DNA of 64,000 nt, taken from Nautilus pompilius. Its lineage: Eukaryota; Mollusca; Cephalopoda; Nautilida; Nautilidae. The DNA lies in the NCBI GenBank assembly GCA_018389105.1, contig JACATO010001688.1:62001-126000 (forward strand), given 5' to 3'. The notes under the pieces were generated by a model. It was not told where the DNA came from. It worked only from the letters and a program-made list of their open reading frames with translations, and ran no database searches. Made by a program: the position numbers and the translations under genes. Shown one piece after another: positions 12,968-25,780 of this stretch; position 1 is the stretch's first letter, and each line of letters opens with the position of its first letter.

Positions 12968-12969
<2 letters not shown>
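10481..12969. other. Unrecognised sequence
   Basis: No gene recognised. It contains an isolated TGACGTCA at 10993-11000, a GCCGGCC-rich palindromic stretch near 11361, a C run at 12091-12098 and an A run near 12463-12478. The opposing 124- and 130-codon frames at 11176-11578 mirror each other in GC-rich DNA, and neither shows a domain. Confidence 0.5.
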
Positions 12970-13001
<32 letters not shown>

Positions 13002-13449
13002 CTGATGTCATCTCTCTACTGACGTCATCTCTCTACTGACGTCATATCTTTCCTGACGTCATCACTTTCATTCAATCTCCTGATGTCATCTCTCTCTCTC
13101 ACTCTCTCTCCTGACGTCATCACTTTCACTCTCTCTCTCCTGATGTCATATCTCTACTGACATCATCTCTCTCTACTGACGTCATCACTTTCACTCTCTC
13201 TCCTGATGTCATATCTCTACTGACATCATCTCTCTCTACTGACATCATCACTTTCACTCTCTCTCTCCTGATGTCATATCTCTACTGACGCCATCTCTCT
13301 CACTCTCTCTCCTGACGTCATCTCTCTACTGACATCATCACTTTCACTCTCTCTCTCCTGATGTCATATCTCTACTGACGCCATCTCTCTCACTCTCTCC
13401 CCTGATGTCATCTCTCTACTGACGTCAAATCTCTCTCTGTACTGATGTC

Positions 13450-13520
<71 letters not shown>
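12970..13520. repeat. TGACGTCA-type minisatellite, array 1 (CT orientation)
   Basis: CT runs at both ends (about 30 and 70 bases) enclose repeated units of the form CTACTGACGTCATCTCTCT with many variants (TGATGTCAT, TGACATCAT, TGACGCCAT). Larger blocks recur, for example the segment from the CACTTTCACTCTCTC motif to TCTCTACTGACATCATC. The TGACGTCA octamer is the CREB/ATF consensus. Whether any protein binds here is unknown. Confidence 0.9.
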
Positions 13521-13522
<2 letters not shown>

Positions 13523-16500
13523 GCGTACGACACAAATTTTTCTAATGAAAACGGCAACTAAAAGGGGAATTTTATATGAAATAACGTTCTCTCCGCTGAT
13601 GTTCGTCCTGAAGCCGGAAAGCTGTGGACGAGGTCAGAGCTAGGCGGGATGCTGTGCAAACAAACATTTATAGACCGAAGTCAGCTGCCCCCAGACAAGA
13701 TCTTAAAGGGCCACGAAAAAGAAAAAAAAAAGAGAGAAACAAAATTCGCAGAACTGGTAAAAATGTGCTGAGTCAAAAGTCAAGAGAGGGGGGACCCCTT
13801 CCTTGACACGTAGCTAATCTATTTGCTAGCTCGTAATCTCTCTGTAACAGCCAGCATCTCAACCTCTAACATCAAAAAATGGTCAAAGGAGGTTGGAGTT
13901 GGTCGACCGCGGAGCAGATAAAAAGCTCTCTCTTAGATGTGGCTAACAGAGAAAAGTGGCCCGAATGGGCTAAACAACACGAGAACCATGTGTCGGAGCG
14001 ATGCATTGTGGGTTTGACAAATCCGGTTCAAAGTGGACGAGAGAAAAGCACAAGGGAAGCTACGGTTTCCGCGCGATCCACCAGAGTGGCGAGGACGTGG
14101 AAGTACGGGGTTGTTTCGCTGGTTATTTGGGGCTGTCGACGTTGATAATAATAGAGGGATTCTCACTAAAGGGACATACAACGATATTCCGTAAAGCTAT
14201 GCAATTCTATCAGGGAATCGTTTGATAGGTGATGAGTTTACACTGAAGCAAGGTAAGTGATGATTCGGCAGATATAGCAAAGCTCAAAGCAGAACCTCGG
14301 TAGAAAAGCATTGCAAGGATTTCTTAGACCCATAGTTCGGCTCCGGCTCCCTCAGTCTCCAGATCTGAGCCCGCCAATTGATGAGCTTTATCGAAGAATT
14401 GAGATCCCAGCCAAAATCAGTCAGCTTTGGAACAAGTTGCAAGAGAAATTGTGGGGGGGGAGGGGAAGTTACGTATAATGAAATATTTTGAAAAGCTACT
14501 AAAACAAAAATCGTTCTAAAATAGGTGCAGCAGCAATTGGCATTAAAGACGGATATTTCGATAGGAAGAGCTTGAGGCGATAACAGCGGCCCAACTGGAG
14601 ATCCATTCGGCCTGATACGTGATTCGTTTGATGGCTTCTTGCTTGCCGATTCTGCTGGAACAGCGCAGTGACGGCGAAATACTAGAAAAGACAAGCAGTA
14701 GCGCGCCCTTGTGGCTCGCTCGGGAGTCCGAATATAGTAACAGAGTTGAACAAGTGCCTTCATAAACAATCGACCCACCACCCCAACCCTGTACCCACGA
14801 TACTGCGCAATTCTTGGAGTCTTCGCGACTTGAAAGTCGTCTGAGTGGTTAGGCGAGAACGGACGGCTCTGAACCGACGACCGCGCCGCCGCTTCTCGAT
14901 AGATACATCGCCTACATCATCTGCACTTCTTCTTCTTCTTCTTTCTTTTATTTTTCGAGTAGTTCTCGGCTATTTCTGACATATTTGTCCACGCGACCGA
15001 TTGATTGAATTAAAGCCATATTTTAGCAGAAAGCGCTAGCGTGTTTGCAGGAGCCGGTTGCTATGGCCCGCTGCTCCCGTACGTCATCCGAGCTCAGCCG
15101 CCGACTGGTTTCGGCACCGGTCCAATTCGTCGCAGTCAGATCGGCTTTCGGCGAAAACAAAGGAGTCGGTGGAACATCAGTTCTCTGACATAATTCCGTA
15201 TCGTTTACCTCACAATTCTGCACCCCCTCCAGCGGTTCGTCGGGCCACCACTGCCCCCTACTCTGAAGGACGATATGGGAAGTAGAGAGCTCTGACGTTC
15301 CTCGGCCGTGATCTCGGACCAGAGTTCGGCGTTCCTCATGGCGGTGGTTGTTGCAAGCGCTCCGCCAGGTGGCTGCTTGGCCGTTCATTGGCTTCACGAA
15401 GGGAAGTCTCGGGGCCGGGGCGAGAGTCGTTAGCGAGAGTTGCCTGCCCGCGTCCCTGTAAGACGACACACACACACACGATACATCGTTTTAGCAGTAA
15501 TTACTACCCTACTCCATCAGTCCCTTATTACTGGCGCTGTACGAAGAGTCGCCTCGCTGTCCCTCATCTTTAATGCCGTGTGAACCATTAATTATTTACC
15601 CATCCAACCTGACATTAATTCGTACATTTTTAATTTTTTTTTTAAGTTTAAATTTTGACGCTGGAGAACAGGAAGCATACGTTGTGAAAAATCAGATCCC
15701 GAAGGGCTGTTGCCATGGAAACACATCAGATATAGATTCATCGTTAATTCAATATAGCCGAGAATGGAGTCAGGTAGAGGAAGCAAGAAAGCCCAGGTTT
15801 TAACTGTGTCTAATGACGCCCGTAGAAACCGGAAAGGCTGGTAGGTGGGAGGGGACAGGAGAGCTGGTACTTTATTTTTGTAAAACGATCCCTGGTAAGA
15901 TTCTCGTTTACAGCGGGCGGACTTTAAATAAAATACTTGTCATTTTTCTGCTGCTCCCCTCCAGCCGTCTTAGACGGTTTAGATTTCGGTTCAAGATTTG
16001 TAGGCAACTAAGTGATCGGTGCTGGGCTCGGTTGTCTCACTATGTGTTAGGTGGGTGGCTAACCGCTGGGCTCTGTTGAGGTAACTGTAACACGGTATCG
16101 ACTCAACGGGGAGAGGAGCGGGGTCGGGGGGGGGTGAATGTCCCGCCAGACAGGGGATTTAGCTCTGCTTCTTTCGGGTTCATCCATTCATCCTCGTGCG
16201 GTTGGGTCCTCCCACCGCTGGTCCGTAAAACGTAAGGCCAGAACTGTTCAGCAGGGGACAGGTCCACAGAGAAGCCCCTCCCGACGGGCCCCTCCCGAAC
16301 TTGAAAACGCGCCACCTAGTGAGCCGTCTCATCGATCTCGGTACTTAAAGAGAAGCGAGGAGGGTAGAATTGATTCTGAATGTTTGACGCATATAAATTA
16401 TCGATTTCTCGCGCGGTAAATGGGGGAGAAGAAAGCATTGTTTCGACTGCAGCTCGGACGGTTGCGAGAACTGTCCCGATCACTAAATCGTAGTGGCGCC

Positions 16501-19455
16501 CGCGGAACCCCTAACCACGAGATATTGGTGTTTTAACGCCATGTGCAGTAGTTTTCGTTGTTGTTGTTGTTGTTGTTGTTTTCCCAGAGATCTCGCTAAG
16601 CCGGAGAATCGGCCAGACTACATTAACCGATTTTTGGGGAGAGAGGTGGGAGTCGGTGTACGGAGCTGAATGAGGACGGCTGGCGCGTGCCCGCCGACTC
16701 GAGTGATAGAGCTGCTGTAGCTCCGGGAAGCGGCTTCGAGCCAAGCAGCCACAGGTCCTAGCTGGGGAGTATATAGTGAGTGCTGGAGATGATATAATAC
16801 AGGGAGGTGGAGGGAGGAAGAAGAAGGAAAGGAACAGGAAGATGGCATCGATGCCGGAGGAAGAGGTGATAAGTACTTCCATCGAACTCTGGTCACCGAT
16901 CGAGCATCCGCGGGACGGCAACTTTTGGAACAGACAAGGAGAAGCCGCCGCCCAAACATCGACAGGGGGCTGATGAGCCGGGACCGAAGACGACGAGCAG
17001 ATCGCGAGAGCTTTGACTCCCGGGATACTACTTTTTTCTCTTTCTTGTTGCCCTTTAATTTGTTTTCTGTCCGGTCTTTTTAGGGCATAGACAAACAAAC
17101 GATTGTTTTAGTTAAATTAGATCTCGTGAAAACCGACACCGGGAAGTATTTCTCACGTGGCCGGGTACTCCGAGCCGACTTCCGGAAATACAGACCGGAT
17201 CGACTTCTCCCAAATAGTCTAAGCGACATGAAACCGTAAACGAGCCGGCGAGGGAGGCACCGAGAGACGTAATTATAACTACGTACACGACGTCGTTTGG
17301 ATGAACCTCTAGCGAGCAAACGCTTCTTCTTTAATATTTAATGTAGATTATTTATCCTAGGCGCGGCACTGGGGCATTGATCTTGCTGTACGCGGTATTT
17401 TCAGTAAGATCAGCATCAGCATCAGAAGAACGCGTCCACGATACCCACCATTGTGTAAAGTGAGGGCACCAACGGCCGCAGCTACGTACGAAGTACTACT
17501 GTACACCAGCCACTCTTTGTTCGGTGAATCCTGTAATAGATAACTGTTACCGAAATCAGCATCTTTGTTAAATCGAAATGGCAGTTTTTTGTCCGGGATG
17601 GTGGTGGTGGTGGTTGATGTTGAAGAGCTTTTGGAGCCAAAGTGGATTCGATTAACCATCGCTATCAGTGGGTGCAGAGAGTTTGCGCCAGGGTTATCTG
17701 AAGCCTAAGCGGCATCGAGTCGGAAGAAGTTGTTGACTGTCATCACTTTATACGGGCAATGACGCCGTATACTTCAGATATCTCGAGGAGGGTAGATTGA
17801 TAAGGCCCGTAACGGACCGAGTTCATTCGATTGGCGGTGTTAATCACAAGGTGCTGTCTTTCTTCGAGAGAACAGGTGCTTTCATGTTCGTCTTAATCCC
17901 GCCTAAGCAGCGGGGATGTTAAATTTGCCTGGCGATCAACAGCTAAGAGAAGACAAGCGACTTGTTTATAGAATAGGTGCTTCCGGAGCGAACATGTCCA
18001 AGCAGCCAAAAACGATTTTAGACAACTGGAAGAAGAAGAAAGAATTTATTTTAAAAAAATTAGAAGTTCGGTTAATAAAGTAAAACTTTACGCCGTCTCA
18101 GGGTTGGGGAAAGGCTGTGACGCTAGCGGTACAGACCGGTCGCCATACACAGCACCGGAAGTCGGAGAACTTAGCAAAGCCCGGTTTCGGGATAGCTTTC
18201 CAAAGACCAGATCCGGACTTTGCCAAGTTTCTTATTCTTCTTCTTCTTCTTCTAAACCGATTCCCTGACGGAAACTTCTACGGTTATTTTGGAGGTACGT
18301 AGACAGGACGGTGTCTTGTCCGACGTCACCGAACCCTGAATTTAAAAAGGGGGGGACCGTCGGTGTCTTTGTTTTAATAGATCCCAGGGTTCTCCTTGGT
18401 TCTACCTACCACGTGACTAGGTTTGAACCGGAGAGTCACTCCGTGACATCCGCTCTCGTTGTTAATGGTGGCAGAGTAGTTTCCGAGCAGCAGTGCGTTG
18501 TATACGCAGGGTGTTTAATCGGGGTGCGGCCTCCCTTCACGAGCCGAGCCGGAGTCCCTCCTTTACCCGGCTAGCCCCGCCCGCCGCCGGAACATCGTCT
18601 CGGGGCGTCTGGCCCCCAGCCAGAATCGAGAGCGCGAGGAGCCGCGTGTTCCTCCAGCAAACTCCGATTGGCGCTCGAAGTGTCCGTCGGTTTATTCGTT
18701 TGTCTCCTTCCTGTCCCGACAGCCACCACAAGACGACACCCCCGGTCTTGGAATCAAAAAGGGGAAAGAAGGAAACGACAGAAACCAGACCAGACGTGGA
18801 CCGTTTGCACCTGTTTGTAAAGGTACTCTGTACAGTTGGGAAACCCTACCTCGCCACGGACAGGTGCCCACTGCCACGTGATCTCGTCTCGGGTCAGCTG
18901 AGCTTACTGACTGGGTCGTCGTGCTTTTAATACAACGACCCAAACTACTGCGTTTACACGGCATTAGATACGAAAGATAGCGCACTGCTGGAGCACAGAT
19001 ATCCAAGACAGCAGCTAGCGACATAGAAAAATCCAGTTAAAGGTTACCACAGACGATTAGGGCCATATAAAAACATATAAAGAGAGAGAGGGGGGATCGG
19101 CCACTGGAAACTAGTTTAGTGCTCTACATCCTGTTTAACCTAACGAGTAAATAAAACTAAAGGACAGGGGGGGATGGGAGATCAAAACGGGTTTTAAAGT
19201 TGACAGCAATAATAACAAAGTTCATACACTTTTTCTCTCTGTTTTTGATGTCATATTACGCGGTGATTAAATGCGAACTAACGAAGTGTATAAATCCTTT
19301 TTATTAGACAGAGAACTGTTCCTCCACGCGAGGTGCTACCGCAGTAAATAGGGAGGAGAGCTGAACTGGAATTTCGAGCGAGAACGACACAATATGTTCC
19401 GACACCAGCCCGAAAACCGGGAGTTGTTTCCCACTCTTGGAGCGAGTCTTTAAAG
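13521..19455. other. Unrecognised sequence with CpG-rich patches
   Basis: No gene recognised. Items seen: a 195-codon minus-strand open frame at 16511-17098, the longest outside repeats, with no recognisable domain and a Thr run from a GTT microsatellite (16556-16581). On the opposite strand a 43-codon frame starts in good AUG context at 16842 (MASMPEEEV, followed by a donor-like GAG|GTGATA). CTT tracts lie at 14932-14943 and 18233-18253, and GC-rich DNA at 18500-18750. A sequence near 14836 resembles a tRNA A box but has no B box. Confidence 0.5.
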
Positions 19456-19803
19456 ATGGCCGCCTACAACGAGTATGCATGGAACATTTCCTGTTTACAC
19501 TCTCTCGATCTCGCCGGCGTAGCGGTTACAAGGAGGCAACAGGAAGCCAAAATGACTTGGGCGAAAAGAGGGATGGTTCGGAAACCATTGCGCCTACGCC
19601 ATCGTCGGCTCCGCACTCAGCTGACCGCCCGCCATACGGAGCCAAGCTTGGATCGGTGTCCGATCGAGATGAACAGGTGCGCCGACCGCCGTAACTCAGA
19701 GAGTCATTTAAATGGCTGCGGAAGCTACAAACACCCTTCACCGATCTCGCCACCCGGTTCTCTGTGTGAGCGTTTACGGTGGTATGCTTCCCGCCATATG
19801 TAG
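19456..19803 (+). CDS. Hypothetical 115-codon frame with AAGATGGCCGCC start
   Basis: The start lies in the string AAAGATGGCCGCC, which combines a strong AUG context (A at -3, G at +4) with the YY1-like AAGATGGC motif common at metazoan promoters. The product begins MAAYNEYAWN and becomes Arg-rich; no domain, signal peptide or membrane segment is visible. Frames in two other registers are also open here, so the length may be chance in GC-rich DNA. It could be a first exon. Confidence 0.2.
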   Translation: MAAYNEYAWNISCLHSLDLAGVAVTRRQQEAKMTWAKRGMVRKPLRLRHRRLRTQLTARHTEPSLDRCPIEMNRCADRRNSESHLNGCGSYKHPSPISPPGSLCERLRWYASRHM

Positions 19804-20513
19804 TCTCTCAGAATGTATTTCGCACGGTATAATTAAAGCTGCTTCCTCCCGAGTCTCCGGACCCCTGTCGGACCTTTCCGCTGATCCGTGAGCTGCTGCG
19901 ATAGGTCGGCGGCGGCTCTCCTCCAGTCTTGTCCTCGTCGATTTCTCACATTCCCAGTCGACCAGAACTTAACGATGTAGGATACGGATATCTGACTCAC
20001 CTCGAGCTTGTCTCTCGCCCCCTCTTTCACCTTTGCCTTCTTCGCGCGATGTACCGCCTGTCCTTTATAAAACGTTCACCTCTCCCAGCCGGGTGTCTCC
20101 TCACTGCTGCTACCTACAATATGAATGAACAAACAACCTTATGTACCCCCTAATTTGGATATTCCGGAACAATACAAGAAAAGAAGCACTACTCGGTTTT
20201 TTTTGTCGGCTTGAAAACTTTCAATATCTTCACCGTTGCTCGGTTTTACCAGATAATTTATCATCGTCAACACCAACAGTGTCAGTATCACCTTTGTAAA
20301 TTAGAAAAGGAACGAGTCCAAGAACAGAAGTACAACATTCCTTTGTACAAGTACGTCAGGGTTACTGCACATAGGTCGCTTGAAAACGCTGAAGAATGTT
20401 TTTACTTATATATCTCGCTTGCCTACAAATGCATGCAATTATTTTTTTTTAAAAAATTATATACGTATATATTTTCTGTTGACTAGTCTCTACAGGGAAA
20501 CTCCCTGAGGGAA
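19804..20513. other. Unrecognised AT-rich sequence
   Basis: No gene recognised. The short frames at 19929-20153 and 20211-20486 carry no domain. Confidence 0.5.
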
Positions 20514-20715
20514 GGGAGAGAGAGAGAAGAGAGACGAGACGTGAGAGAGAGAGCAGAGTAGATAGAGAGAGAGAGAGAGGAGATGACATCAGTACTAGAG
20601 AGGAGAGGGTGAGAGAGATGAGAGAGAGAGATGGAGAGAGGGGAGCGAGAGAGAGAGAGATGACATCAGTACTAGAGAGAGGGAGAAGAGAGCGAGAGAG
20701 ATGAGAGAGAGGAGG
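20514..20715. repeat. TGACGTCA-type minisatellite, array 2 (GA orientation)
   Basis: GA-rich tract with two clear units reading GATGACATCAGTACTAGAGA, the CpA-variant core, plus many GA dinucleotides. The minus-strand 106-codon Ser/Leu-rich frame across it is a repeat artefact. Confidence 0.85.
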
Positions 20716-22384
20716 AAGGTCCGGTGCTGCAGAAATCGACAAAGAGAAATCCAGACTATAACTCTTCATTTTTAAAGGTGGGAAAACACCGATGTTTTCG
20801 GAAAAATTCGCCAGCCATTAAAATATTTTAATTTATTCATAGATCAGCTTTTCTTTAAGCCATAAGGGTTAGGGGCTGTTGATGATTTAGGAGATGCTAT
20901 GTTGTTTCTGTGCGTAAACGAAAAAGATTGCGTCACTTTTAGAATTTATTCCAAGTATATGGAAGTTAATTTAATTCTTCTCTGGAATTTACCGGATGGT
21001 AGAATAAATAATGAGGCAAAACGCAATTAAAAGACGAATTGTAAAGATTGAAAAGATCTTTTTATTAATATTTTTTTTAAAAATTTCAAATACAGACAGG
21101 AAATCAATTTTAACTTAATTCTAAAGCAAAACAACAACAACAAAAAAAAGGTTCCTGATGTGTTGTTCTGGCTTAGAAATTTCGCTTCAGAACCCGACAA
21201 ACGATGTTCCTTCTCCGCCTTTCTCGGTCTTGCTTTAGTTGCTATAAAGAGGGGAAATGGCACCAAGGATCGGACTGAGGAAGCGATTTTAGATCTTATT
21301 CAAAAGTTGGAAAACTGAAGTTTTCGATAAACTTGGGTCTAAAAAAAAAACGAATATAATTAGTTTTTTGTGGGGGGGGCTCATTAAGGGTCCCTAAAAA
21401 AATCAAACTTCATTTATTCAGGTTATTAGGAGCATCGATTATGCACAAAAAGTCGAGAAGGTTCCGTCAAAAAAACAATTTAGCAAAATATATATATATA
21501 CATTTTTTGTTGTTTTAATATCGGCATCAGAATAATTCTTGAGAATTAAATATTTAAAAATCAGTAGAGCGAACAAAACTAAGTTTAGATTACAGTAGCT
21601 CGGTTATTAATGCAAATTTACTAAAAAAAGAAATTGCGCTGCCATTCCGCTTTGGGTTGAATGTATAACTACAAATTCGATTTTTACTCGGACCCCAATA
21701 AATTATTCTGTTCACGTGACTTACACCGGACGGCCGCAGCGCGGTGAACCCGCCTCCGTGTCGTTTATGAAAGTGACACCGGAGTTTGTGAGGTCAGGAC
21801 TTCTCTTACCCCTGTCGGCAAAACTCGGAACCCCGTCGGGAGGTAAATCTGCCTTCCCGTCCGAAAGACTGCAAAAGCCTCGTGACTTCTGCGGGCGCCA
21901 GTGTGAGTTAACAAGTAGATTAATAGCGGCGGCCTTCCGGCTTCAGGAGGGATGCTGAGAGCAGAATCGGGCTAGGGGGTTTCTCCACCTCCGCCCACAA
22001 CTAGAAGGACCGAGAGGTTCGCTGACTGTGCTGATCTCGGCAGAGGGAAGGGAGCTCGGTCAGACCTGGCGACAACACCTGTCTTCTCAACTGGTCCTCA
22101 GTCAGCCCCCACCCTCCACTCCTTTTTTTTTTTTTTTTTAAAATACCTCACTGCGGGTTTTCTCATTGTTCAGCAGACCTTTGCTTCACTTTGCCTCCGT
22201 CAGATCCCTGCAGGTTCTGGCCGCATCCACGGGCATCGTGTCGCGCGCTCCTCGGTCCACGTGTTTTCGGGTCACGGAGGTCGCTCCAGACCATTTCCAT
22301 TATGTCCACACCCGTGTTTATACACACATTCGTGAGACCGCTGGAAATCGGCCACCCTTCCTTCCCCAAAGCCCTCAACCCCCC
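20716..22384. other. Unrecognised AT-rich sequence
   Basis: No gene recognised. It includes an AAC tract near 21131, G run 21372-21379, a TA run near 21490 and a T run near 22123-22139. Confidence 0.5.
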
Positions 22385-22527
22385 ACACACATACACACAC
22401 ACATACACACACAGACACACATACACACACACAGACACACACATACACACACAGACACACACACACACATACACAGACACACACACAGACACACGCACAC
22501 ACACACACATACACACACACACACACG
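22385..22527. repeat. (CA)n compound microsatellite
   Basis: CA dinucleotides interrupted in a regular way by CAT and CAGA, giving period-rich CACACATACACAGA patterns. The Cys/Val and His/Thr frames on either strand are artefacts of it. Confidence 0.95.
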
Positions 22528-23079
22528 CCTAGTTGTTGACCAGAATATACTGACAGGTTTTCTGTTTCTGGTTTTTAAAAGAAGCTTTCTCTGTTTGGAG
22601 CTAATCGTTGTACCGTAGATAGACTGCCGACCACAAGTTTAAGGTAAAAGAATTAGACAAAGAAACCCGATAAATAACTTATTATCAGCAAATGTATTGA
22701 ATAGTACACATAAATCAAGGGGAAAGATGCAGTCATATTCGATATGCTTGGTTAGAGTCAACAATTACTTTTATCAAAATAGTAACTTACCTAGTAAAAT
22801 CTAGGCATTTTTTCAATAATTTTTTTCCTTTTCGGAATAGACTGACGTCAGAAGGGTTTACTGAGGTGTGGCCACAGCTCTGTTGGTTTGCATGGCTTCA
22901 TTTGCTCCGCATTTCTGTGAATTTCGTCCCGCGGAAGTTCAAAGAATCACACACCTAGAGATTGTGCCGGCCAGACTATGTTACACTTCCGGAGCATTTG
23001 GATGAAACATGATGTTCACTATCTCGCGCATTAGTTTGTTAAATTTATAGAAGTTAGATTGCTTCTTTCTTCAGTCGCA
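22528..23079. other. Unrecognised sequence
   Basis: No gene recognised. It holds an isolated TGACGTCA at 22853-22860. Confidence 0.5.
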
Positions 23080-23470
23080 GAGAGAGAGAGAAGACGATGT
23101 CAGTACAGAGGGAGAGATAGATGACGTCAGTACAGAGAGAGATGACGTCAGTACAGAGAGAGAGATGACGATGTCAGTACAGATGGAGAGATAGATGTGA
23201 CGTCAGTACAGAGAGATATGACGTCAGTACAGAGATGACGACGTCAGTACAGAGAGAGATGACGTCAGTACAGAGAGAGATGACGATGTCAGTACAGAGG
23301 GAGAGAGAGATGACGTCAGTACAAAGAGATATGACGTCAGTACAGAGGGAGAGAGGGAGAGAGAGATGACGACGTCAGTACAGAGGGAGAGAGATATGAC
23401 GTCAGTACAGAGGGAGAGAGATGTGACGTCAGTACAGAGAGAGATGACGACGTCAGTACAGAGAGAGACC
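23080..23470. repeat. TGACGTCA-type minisatellite, array 3 (GA orientation)
   Basis: About fifteen units of TGACGTCAGTACAGAGAGA with spacers of varied GA length; some units have a doubled GACGACGTCA or GACGATGTCA core. This is the most uniform array: nearly every unit keeps GTCAGTACAGAG. The minus-strand frame with repeated SLCTDV is an artefact. Confidence 0.95.
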
Positions 23471-24570
23471 CAGACAAAAGCTCTTTGCATTTCTTAATTA
23501 ATATAACTTCTCTAATTTGCTCGAGAAAGTTCTCCGATGTCCCCTTCCCACCCTTAAAGGGTGTTGTTTTGTTTTTTTTTTCCGTCGGTTGATTTTAGAA
23601 CTTTGTAAAAGGTTATTTGGCGCCTGCGTAATTGCAAAACCTACCAGGTTAGCTCCCCTGTTCCACTCTCGCTGATCTGTCTCGCGCAAATTACCACCGT
23701 GTAAATATTAATTTTATTCGGGGAGGGGATCAGTACGTGCTGATTTATGTATTCTGATAGTGGTGCAGAGCATTGTCCTCCGGTGTTACTTTGTTTGCAG
23801 AGGGCCGCTCAGGTGTCCCTACCCGGTGCCGGTTAATCACGTCTGGTGTATGCCGAGTGGGCGGAAAGCTCCTCTGCCTTTGGATTGATATTAAAGCCCA
23901 TCATTAGTCCGACGTCCACAGTCTGTTCTCACATGGAAACAAACCTACAAGTCCACTATATTTAGATACAGATATCGATCGGCGAGCTGCGCTCTACTCC
24001 TGCTTAGCTCACCTGTGGATGTGGAGACTACTTTAAACAAACACACAGGCTTCGTCACAGAGCCCCAGCCCAGACAGACGGGTTTTCTGATGGGTGGGTC
24101 GTACCACTGGCCCCCGTACGTATGTCGTCTATACCCCTGGCTTGCAAACGGTGCGGAAATGAATCTGCGTATCGATTCCCCATTGACATTTATCGGCGTC
24201 ATATCGGCAATCCGTCTGGCAGCCCCAGATAAACGTGTCCAAACAGTGTAAGGTGGCACGTTAGCATGATAGACGACAAGCATCAAATTATCCAGCTGAT
24301 CCGCTCGCCCACTCATCCACGTTTACCTTAGTGAGGTAAACACTTGTCACGGGTCTGTGGAGGTGATTTGTGTAACAGTAAACCAAGCTCTGCAAACATT
24401 CTTCAGAATGTTCGTTTACAATTCGTTTTAGGGAACATTTAAATTTTCTGAAATACGACAGAATTAGTTCATAGCTGATACATAGAGGTAGTTTAGATGA
24501 TGAGGTAAAACAAGCACAGCCATCTATCTATCTGGCTCAGCGAGAAGCACAAAAGCACAAATAGCAAGGC
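23471..24570. other. Unrecognised sequence
   Basis: No gene recognised. A 123-codon minus-strand frame (23945-24316) overlaps a 78-codon plus frame; neither shows a domain. Confidence 0.5.
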
Positions 24571-24845
24571 AGAGAGAGAGAGAGAGAGAGAGGAGGTATG
24601 ACATCAGTGGAGAGAGAGATGACGTCAGTAGCGAGGGAGATGGAGAGATGGAGAGAGGAGGTATGACATCAGTGGAGAGAAAGATGGAGAGAGAGATGAC
24701 GTCAGTAGCGAGGGAGAGAGAGAGAGGAGGTAAGACATCAGTGGAGAGAAAGATGGAGAGAGAGATGACGTCAGTAGCGAGGGAGATGGAGAGATGGAGA
24801 GAGAGGGGAGAGAGAGATTGGGGGAGAGGGAGAGAGGGATGAAGA
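24571..24845. repeat. TGACGTCA-type minisatellite, array 4 (GA orientation)
   Basis: Two unit types alternate: GATGACGTCAGTAGCGAGGGAG and TATGACATCAGTGGAGAGA, joined by GATGGAGA runs. The pair repeats three times, forming a higher-order unit of about 75 bp. The GTAC next to the core, usual elsewhere, is GTAG or GTGG here, so this array has diverged as a block. Confidence 0.9.
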
Positions 24846-24949
24846 GAAAAAAAGATGACTGATAAAAGATTATGAGTTTTTTGTCTGCGTTATATGTGAA
24901 TGGACTTTGAGAATTTACTATAGGAGTGTCTCCATACCTCTGTACCTTA

Positions 24950-25640
24950 ACGCTGACATCGCCGACACGACAGATTTGAGCCGAAGAATGGTCCGATGAT
25001 ATCTTCGCCGACTCGACTACAGGGCTGGCAGCGTGCATCACGTATGAAACTCAAATAGGAATAAAACAGTTTGAAAGGTATGAGTTGGATGATATGTCCG
25101 TCAAGACCCTCAGATTGTGGCAATATTCATTCTTCTCTGGTGAGTCCAGGTTTCAGCAAATCACATCTACAGGTCGAAGCTGAGTTTAGAAAAAAATCCA
25201 AGGATGTATCTTATGCCTCACTGTCCTCAGCCTACAGTCCTATACGAAGGCAAGAGCGTCAATGCGTGGGCTGCGGTCCGACATAGCGGAAATACAGAAC
25301 CTCTCATTTCTGCCCCGGTACATTGCCATTTTAATTTTAAAAATGTGGATGCCAATATTCTTTAGGAGGATGGCGCTGCACGTCACACCTCTCCCTGATA
25401 AACAAATTCTTCTTGGATACTTCAAAGGTCCAATATGGGTGCGATATCGTGCAACTGCGAGGGAATTTGGATTTTCGGTTGAAAGGGGCCCGTTGATGTC
25501 TCGCCAATGCGCTGGAAGAAAAGGGCGACTCTCGCACAGATATAGGAGAACCTGGACGAGATCATGATTCAGAATCTTTATGATACATTTGCCAAACAGC
25601 GTGGAGTTCGACCAGGTGATAACATCAAAAAAATTCCACT
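24950..25640 (+). pseudogene. Decayed Tc1/mariner-type transposase relic A
   Basis: Fragments in several frames resemble the DDE transposase core: FFSGESRFQ at about 25131-25157 resembles the SDESRFQ box, and EDGAARHTS at about 25368-25395 resembles the QDGARPHT box that carries the second catalytic Asp. The final PDLNPIE box is not legible and stops are frequent. Terminal repeats were not found, so the ends are approximate. The identification rests on two short motifs in the right order and spacing. Confidence 0.45.
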
Positions 25641-25780
25641 GTGTCGCTTGTGTTTAGTTTCCAATTTCTAGGAAGATTTTTTAAATATTTTAATAGCAGC
25701 AAGCAATCATTTTGTTATGGCAGGAAAGTGGATTGCACAGTTTTCTTCATTTACTTCGTTAGTCTTATTTTCTATATGTG

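Noticed and set aside
12970..13520. CRISPR-like array of regular spacers
   Set aside because: The spacers are CT runs, not unique sequence, and the setting is animal nuclear DNA with no cas genes.
14820..14900. tRNA-like sequence with GTCTGAGTGGTTAGGCG, resembling a Ser/Leu tRNA A box
   Set aside because: No B box (GGTTCGA-type) follows at the right distance and no cloverleaf arms can be paired.
15023..15475. 150-codon minus-strand frame
   Set aside because: An overlapping plus frame is open, composition is not coding-like and no domain is recognised.
22163..22618. Frames of 84-150 codons rich in Val/Cys or His/Thr
   Set aside because: They are translations of a (CA)n microsatellite on both strands.
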